Below are positions 43,972 to 47,714 of a stretch of 47,714 nt of DNA, one piece after another. The number at the start of each line of letters is the position of its first letter. Position 1 is the stretch's first letter. The position numbers and the translations under genes are program-made. Source of the stretch: Actinomycetota bacterium (GTDB taxonomy: Bacteria > Actinomycetota > Acidimicrobiia > Acidimicrobiales > GCA-2861595); the NCBI GenBank assembly GCA_002861595.1, contig PJQG01000011.1:1-47714 (forward strand), in the 5' to 3' direction. A model generated the notes under the pieces. That model was not told the DNA's origin. It saw only the letters and a program-made list of their open reading frames with translations, and made no database searches.

Positions 43972-44059
43972 GATGCAACTCGGGAAGGCGTGCACGGTCC
44001 GGGCGAGGGCGTCACTTCCGCAGCAAAACAGGGGCGCTCCTGTCGTCCACTCCGTGACC

Positions 44060-44082
44060 AGTGTAGCCGGGAACGCTACACT
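44060..44082. promoter_or_regulatory. Symmetric divergent -10 elements
   Basis: AGTGTAGC and GCTACACT form an 8-bp inverted repeat around CGGGAAC. Each arm offers TACACT as a -10: one for the DnaJ-domain gene (with TGACCA at 44055-44060 as -35) and one on the minus strand for the sigma factor gene. The site could equally be an operator. Confidence 0.45.
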
Positions 44083-44131
44083 TCGCGGTGCATACGGACC
44101 ACGGGTGGCCTGAAGCAAAGGATGACAGCCC

Positions 44132-44815
44132 ATGGCGTTTGCCGGTCGACGCGAGGGTGCCGACGAGCCGACGGGCCCGGGCAAGGACCCCTTCGCGGTG
44201 CTGGGCGTGCCGCCGACGGCCTCCCGCAAGGAGATCACCGAGGCCTATCGGGCCCTGGCCCAGGTGTACCACCCGGACCGGCACCTCGAGGCCCCGGTGC
44301 GCCGTCGTCGCCAGGCCGAGCGCCGGATGCAGGAGCTCAACGAGGCCTACCGGGTGGCGAGGACCGCCCCACCGCCGCCGGCGTACACCGGGACCAGCAC
44401 GGTGCCCAACGCCGCCGTGTGGCTCGGGACGGCCCCGGGGACCTGGGCCAGGACTGCCCGGCGGAACGGGTCGAGCGCAGCGGCGAGCGAGGAGGAGCGT
44501 CGGCTGTCGAGAGCCCAGATCGCCGAGGCCGCCAGCGAGCACGACGCCCGCACCCGCGTCATGAGCGAGATCCGCCTCCAGGCCGACCAGGAGGCGGGAG
44601 CGGGGCGCGCCCGCGGCCGGCCCAAGCCGCCGCGCGCTGGCCGCGGCGCACGCCAGATCAAGGTGCTGGCCGGGCTGGGCCGGGCCCTGGCCACCAATCA
44701 GATCCGGTGCATGACATGTCGGAGCCTCCAGGCGCTCCCGGCGGGGTGGCAACAGCACCTGGACGACACGGACTACGTCTGCTCGATGTGCGCCCGCGTC
44801 CTCCTGGCCCGGTGA
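44132..44815 (+). CDS. DnaJ-domain protein with C-terminal zinc ribbon
   Basis: 227 residues. The J domain (about 18-80) has DPFAVLGVPPTASRKEITEA, LAQVYHPDRH (HPD motif) and MQELNEAYRVA. It should stimulate a DnaK ATPase. A low-complexity Ala/Arg-rich middle follows, ending in a C-terminal RCMTCRSLQ and YVCSMCARV pair, a two-CxxC zinc ribbon. It lacks the G/F region and the canonical zinc centre of DnaJ, so it is a specialised type III J-protein. Divergent from the sigma factor. Confidence 0.85.
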   Translation: MAFAGRREGADEPTGPGKDPFAVLGVPPTASRKEITEAYRALAQVYHPDRHLEAPVRRRRQAERRMQELNEAYRVARTAPPPPAYTGTSTVPNAAVWLGTAPGTWARTARRNGSSAAASEEERRLSRAQIAEAASEHDARTRVMSEIRLQADQEAGAGRARGRPKPPRAGRGARQIKVLAGLGRALATNQIRCMTCRSLQALPAGWQQHLDDTDYVCSMCARVLLAR

Positions 44816-44873
44816 TGTGCGGTGCGCAGAGGAGAGGAGTCGCCCGGCGACGTGAGCCTGGGGACGCTTGGCC

Positions 44874-45287
44874 TCAACCCGACGCGGCGGTGCCGGCGCT
44901 CAAGTTGGCACTGCGCTCATGGAGAAGCCCGACCACGAGGTCGCGCATGGAGAACACGCCGGCGAGGTCACCCTCCTCGTCCACCACGACGAGGTGCCGG
45001 AAGCCCTTCTCCCTCATGATCCGGGCCGCCTCGAGGACGTCCAGCTCGGGCCGGACCGTCTTCAGCCGCTTCGGCACGCATTCGCCGGCGGTCAGCGAAT
45101 CGGGGTCCTCACCGCGGGCGATCACCCGGAGCACCTCACGGTCGGTGACGATGCCGACGGGCTTGCCGTCGGTCATCACGACAGCGGAGCCGACGCCCCG
45201 CTCCATCATCCACACCGCCGCGTCGCGCACGCTGTCGCCTGCTTCGACGGTGAGGACTGCCCGGGTGATCAGCGATCCGATCTCCAT
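44874..45287 (-). CDS. Two-CBS-domain protein
   Basis: 137 residues. CBS 1 (about 5-60) has SVRDAAVWMMERGVGSAVVM and GIVTDREVLRV. CBS 2 (about 72-125) has VLEAARIMREKGFRHLVVVD and GDLAGVFSMRDLV. A CBS pair (Bateman module) binds adenine nucleotides. As a stand-alone protein it may be a regulator of another enzyme. Divergent from the NuoF-like gene (178-bp gap). Confidence 0.92.
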   Translation of the reverse strand: MEIGSLITRAVLTVEAGDSVRDAAVWMMERGVGSAVVMTDGKPVGIVTDREVLRVIARGEDPDSLTAGECVPKRLKTVRPELDVLEAARIMREKGFRHLVVVDEEGDLAGVFSMRDLVVGLLHERSANLSAGTAASG

Positions 45288-45465
45288 CGTTCCCTCCGAG
45301 TGCTCGCACCGACGCGCCTCAGTTCAGGCACGCTGCTCACCCGGCACTCTAGAGGATCGCGCCTCCGTCATCTTGAGTGAGCGCTCGCGCCCGAGCTGCT
45401 CAGGACGACACAGGCTGGTAGGGTGAGCTTGTGAACGTGAACACGATCACGAAGGGCGAGTGGTC

Positions 45466-46875
45466 ATGACCCTTGTCCACCGAGTCCTGTACCCGCAACC
45501 GATCATCTCGCTCGAGGACTTCGTGAAGCGGCGCGGGGGCCAGGGCCTCCAGGCTGCGCTCGGCATGGAGCCGGCGGCCATCATCGAGGTCCTGGCAGCA
45601 TCGGGCCTCCGAGGCCGGGGCGGGGCCGGGTTCCCCACCGGGCGCAAGTGGCAGACCGTCGCCGCCAACCGGTTGCCCGACGCACCGTCGACGGTGATCG
45701 TCAACGCCGCCGAGGGCGAGCCGGGCACCTTCAAGGACCGAACCATCCTGCGCAGGAACCCGTACGTCGTGGTGGAAGGTGCGCTCATTGCCGCCCGAGC
45801 GGTGGACGCCGACCTGATCGTCTTCGCCATGAAGCAGTCCTTCGCCGGCGAGGTCGACCGGGTACGGGCCGCCATCGAGGAGGTCGAGGACGAGGGCTGG
45901 AGCGACGGGATCGAGCTCGAAGTGTTCGAGGGGCCTGACGAGTACCTCTACGGCGAGGAGAGCGCACTGCTCGAGACCATCGACGGCCGCTGGCCCTTCC
46001 CGCGCATCGTGCCCACGTTCCGTCGGGGCATCGAGACTGCGGCCACGGCCGATGCCCCGTCCCCGCCGGCGCTGGTCAACAACACCGAGACCCTGGCCAA
46101 CGTGGCCCGCATCATCGCCCGGGGCGCCACCTGGTTCCGCAGCCTCGGGACGACCGAGTCGCCGGGAACGATGGTGTGCACGGTGACGGGCCACACCCAG
46201 AGACATGGCGTGGGCGAGGTGCAGATGGGCACGCCGCTGCGGGAGGTGATCGAGGACATCGGCGGCGGGTCGAAGCCCGGTCGCACCATCAAGGCGGTGT
46301 TGTCGGGAGTCGCCAACAGCGTCATCCCCGGCTCGATGCTCGACACCCCGGTGAGCTACGAGGGGCTGTCCGCCATCGGGAGCGGGCTGGGATCGGGCGC
46401 CTTCATCGTCTTCGACGACACCGTCGACATGGCCACGGTTGCCGCCGGCGTGGCCCGCTTCCTGGCCGTGGAGTCCTGCGGGCAGTGCTCGCCGTGCAAG
46501 CTCGACGGCATGGCCCTGTCCGACGCGCTGACCAACCTCATCGCCTCGGAGGGCGGCGACCACGGCTACAACGTGGTCCGTCGGCGCCTGAGCACCATCG
46601 CCGACCGGTCCCGCTGCTTCCTGGCCACCCAGCAACAGCTGGTGGTCGGCAGCATCGTCGAGCAGTTCGGCGACGAGCTGGCCGCCCACGCGTCTCGCGC
46701 CGCGGGCCCGGTAGAGCCGGTGCTCATCGCCGAGCTGCTCGACATCAGAGGCGGGGAGGCATACCTCGACTTGCGCCACCGCCAGAAGCAGTGGGACTGG
46801 TCCTACAACAAGCGCGACTCGGGAACGGTTCCGGTCGAGCTCTACACGGCGCTGGTGCCACCGTGGAGGAGATGA
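45466..46875 (+). CDS. NuoF-like NADH dehydrogenase flavoprotein, stand-alone
   Basis: 469 residues from ATG 45466 (GTG 45460 possible). FMN/NADH part: GLRGRGGAGFPTGRKWQ, NAAEGEPGTFKDR and GPDEYLYGEESALLE. An SLBB-like segment follows (VCTVTGHTQRHGVGEV). The 4Fe-4S site is Cys338/341/344 (ESCGQCSPC) and Cys384 (SRCFLA). In complex I and in formate dehydrogenases or hydrogenases this subunit oxidises NADH. No NuoE, NuoG or other subunits are adjacent, so the electron acceptor is unknown. The C-terminus is unlike that of standard NuoF. Confidence 0.87.
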   Translation: MTLVHRVLYPQPIISLEDFVKRRGGQGLQAALGMEPAAIIEVLAASGLRGRGGAGFPTGRKWQTVAANRLPDAPSTVIVNAAEGEPGTFKDRTILRRNPYVVVEGALIAARAVDADLIVFAMKQSFAGEVDRVRAAIEEVEDEGWSDGIELEVFEGPDEYLYGEESALLETIDGRWPFPRIVPTFRRGIETAATADAPSPPALVNNTETLANVARIIARGATWFRSLGTTESPGTMVCTVTGHTQRHGVGEVQMGTPLREVIEDIGGGSKPGRTIKAVLSGVANSVIPGSMLDTPVSYEGLSAIGSGLGSGAFIVFDDTVDMATVAAGVARFLAVESCGQCSPCKLDGMALSDALTNLIASEGGDHGYNVVRRRLSTIADRSRCFLATQQQLVVGSIVEQFGDELAAHASRAAGPVEPVLIAELLDIRGGEAYLDLRHRQKQWDWSYNKRDSGTVPVELYTALVPPWRR

Positions 46876-46925
46876 CCGGCCCGAGCACGCTCAGCTCGCT
46901 CAGTTAGCCCTGCCGGCGAGGTCGG

Positions 46926-47651
46926 GTGCATGATGTCCCCGTGCCCCGCTCGACCTGGGCTCCCTGCGCCGGAGCGATCCATCTCGCACCAAGCCTCTTG
47001 GCCGCCGACTTCGGCCACCTCGCGGATGCCGTCGCCGCGCTGGAAGGCAGCGGGACCGAGCGTCTTCACGTGGACGTCATGGACGGCGTCTTCGTCCCCA
47101 ACTTCACGTTCGGCACCGACACCGTGCGGGCGCTGCGACGGGTCACCGACCTGCCCCTGGAGCTCCACCTGATGATCGTCGAGCCAGAGCGCCACCTCGA
47201 GACGTTCGCCTCTGCCGGCGCCGACGCCATCACCGTCCACTACGAGGTGTCGCCCCATCTCCATCGCAGCCTCACCGCCATCCGCGAGTTCGACTGCCGG
47301 TCGGGGGTGGCGATCAACCCGAGCACGCCGGCTTCCTCTCTCGACGACGTGCTGGAGATGTGCGATCTGGCCCTGGTGATGACGATCAACCCCGGCTTCG
47401 GCGGGCAGCGCCTGATCCCTCGCATGCTGTCCAAGGTGGAGCGGGTTCGAGCCGAGGTGGAGCGCCAGGGCCTGGCGACCGACGTCGAGGTCGACGGTGG
47501 CGTCGACGCCGGCAACGCCCGCGCCTGCGTGGACGCCGGCGCCAACGTGCTCGTCGCCGGCACCGCCGTGTTCGGCCACGCCGACGGCCCCGCCGCAGGT
47601 GGACAGGCGGTGCTGGCCGCCGCGGCCGGGACACCGAGCGACGGCAGGTAG
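46926..47651 (+). CDS. rpe: Ribulose-phosphate 3-epimerase
   Basis: About 241 residues; GTG 46926 has a weak GAGG 4 bases upstream and GTG 46941 is possible. TIM-barrel signatures: IHLAPSLLAADFGHLADAV, LHVDVMDGVFVPNFTFG, LHLMIVEPERHL, then MTINPGFGGQ and VEVDGGVDAGNA. The catalytic Asp pair lies in DVMDG and EVDGGVD; metal-binding His are in LHVD and ELHLM. It interconverts ribulose 5-phosphate and xylulose 5-phosphate in the pentose phosphate pathway. Confidence 0.93.
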   Translation: MHDVPVPRSTWAPCAGAIHLAPSLLAADFGHLADAVAALEGSGTERLHVDVMDGVFVPNFTFGTDTVRALRRVTDLPLELHLMIVEPERHLETFASAGADAITVHYEVSPHLHRSLTAIREFDCRSGVAINPSTPASSLDDVLEMCDLALVMTINPGFGGQRLIPRMLSKVERVRAEVERQGLATDVEVDGGVDAGNARACVDAGANVLVAGTAVFGHADGPAAGGQAVLAAAAGTPSDGR

Positions 47652-47662
47652 TTCGTCAGGGC

Positions 47663-47681
47663 GCCGGTCCGCGCGGCCGGC
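47663..47681 (+). terminator. Possible terminator after rpe
   Basis: GCCGG and CCGGC surround a GC-rich loop 12 bases after the stop. It has no T-run and lies at the window edge. Confidence 0.25.
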
Positions 47682-47714
47682 GGCTGCCGGGCTTCAAACA
47701 CGACCGCCCGCGGT

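Overview
The window is high-GC, gene-dense DNA from an actinobacterium-like chromosome; an Acidimicrobiia-type lineage is my best guess (inferred from overall gene content and codon bias, no marker phylogeny). Most genes are intact. There is no rRNA, no CRISPR array and no intact insertion sequence.

Left third (about 0.5-19.4 kb): an accessory block of exported proteins around one two-component system. It encodes two small secreted proteins that share an AxACTxxxGKL start to the mature chain (597-1142 and 18953-19387), a DUF7282-like lipoprotein, a cupredoxin-like lipoprotein coupled to a membrane-anchored sialidase-type propeller, a PD40/Ig-like/Calx-beta protein, two SBBP/DUF7948 propellers and an RCC1-type propeller. 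An OmpR-type response regulator and a PAS histidine kinase sit in the middle. Three of these promoters carry a PhoB-like operator of two heptamers (consensus TCCTMAK) 11 bp apart, followed exactly 10 bp later by a -10-like hexamer. A fourth promoter has three such heptamers. This suggests a local regulon, which is the main novel-system candidate here.

19.5-22.4 kb: a TrmB-like regulator, then a decaying integrated element beside the 3' end of a tRNA-Val(CAC). The remnants are an excisionase-type HTH, a frameshifted AbiEii-like nucleotidyltransferase with its upstream partner, a HicA/HicB toxin-antitoxin pair with a shortened HicA, and the C-terminus of a large serine recombinase.

22.4-28.4 kb: an acetoacetate-decarboxylase-like protein overlapping the tRNA, a GT4 glycosyltransferase, a CsbD protein, an MscS channel, a small membrane protein, and an ECF sigma factor followed by an unusual anti-sigma protein whose extracellular part is a periplasmic-binding-protein-like domain. 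A TetR regulator follows.

28.4-34.7 kb: a TetR-flanked, tightly packed operon. It encodes a fatty-acyl-CoA-reductase-like SDR fused to a HAD phosphatase, a zinc alcohol dehydrogenase with a 78-bp tandem-repeat tail, a LarA-like (DUF2088) protein and a PlsC acyltransferase. It looks like an uncharacterised lipid or alcohol pathway. A 45-bp palindromic element lies in the 3' end of the first gene, and a second copy in opposite orientation lies at 42.2 kb.

34.9-47.7 kb: central metabolism and housekeeping. It encodes the glutamate synthase large subunit translationally coupled to a mitochondrial-type aconitase, a YceI protein, two small proteins, a group 2 sigma-70 factor divergent from a DnaJ-domain protein, a CBS protein, an orphan NuoF-like protein and ribulose-phosphate 3-epimerase.
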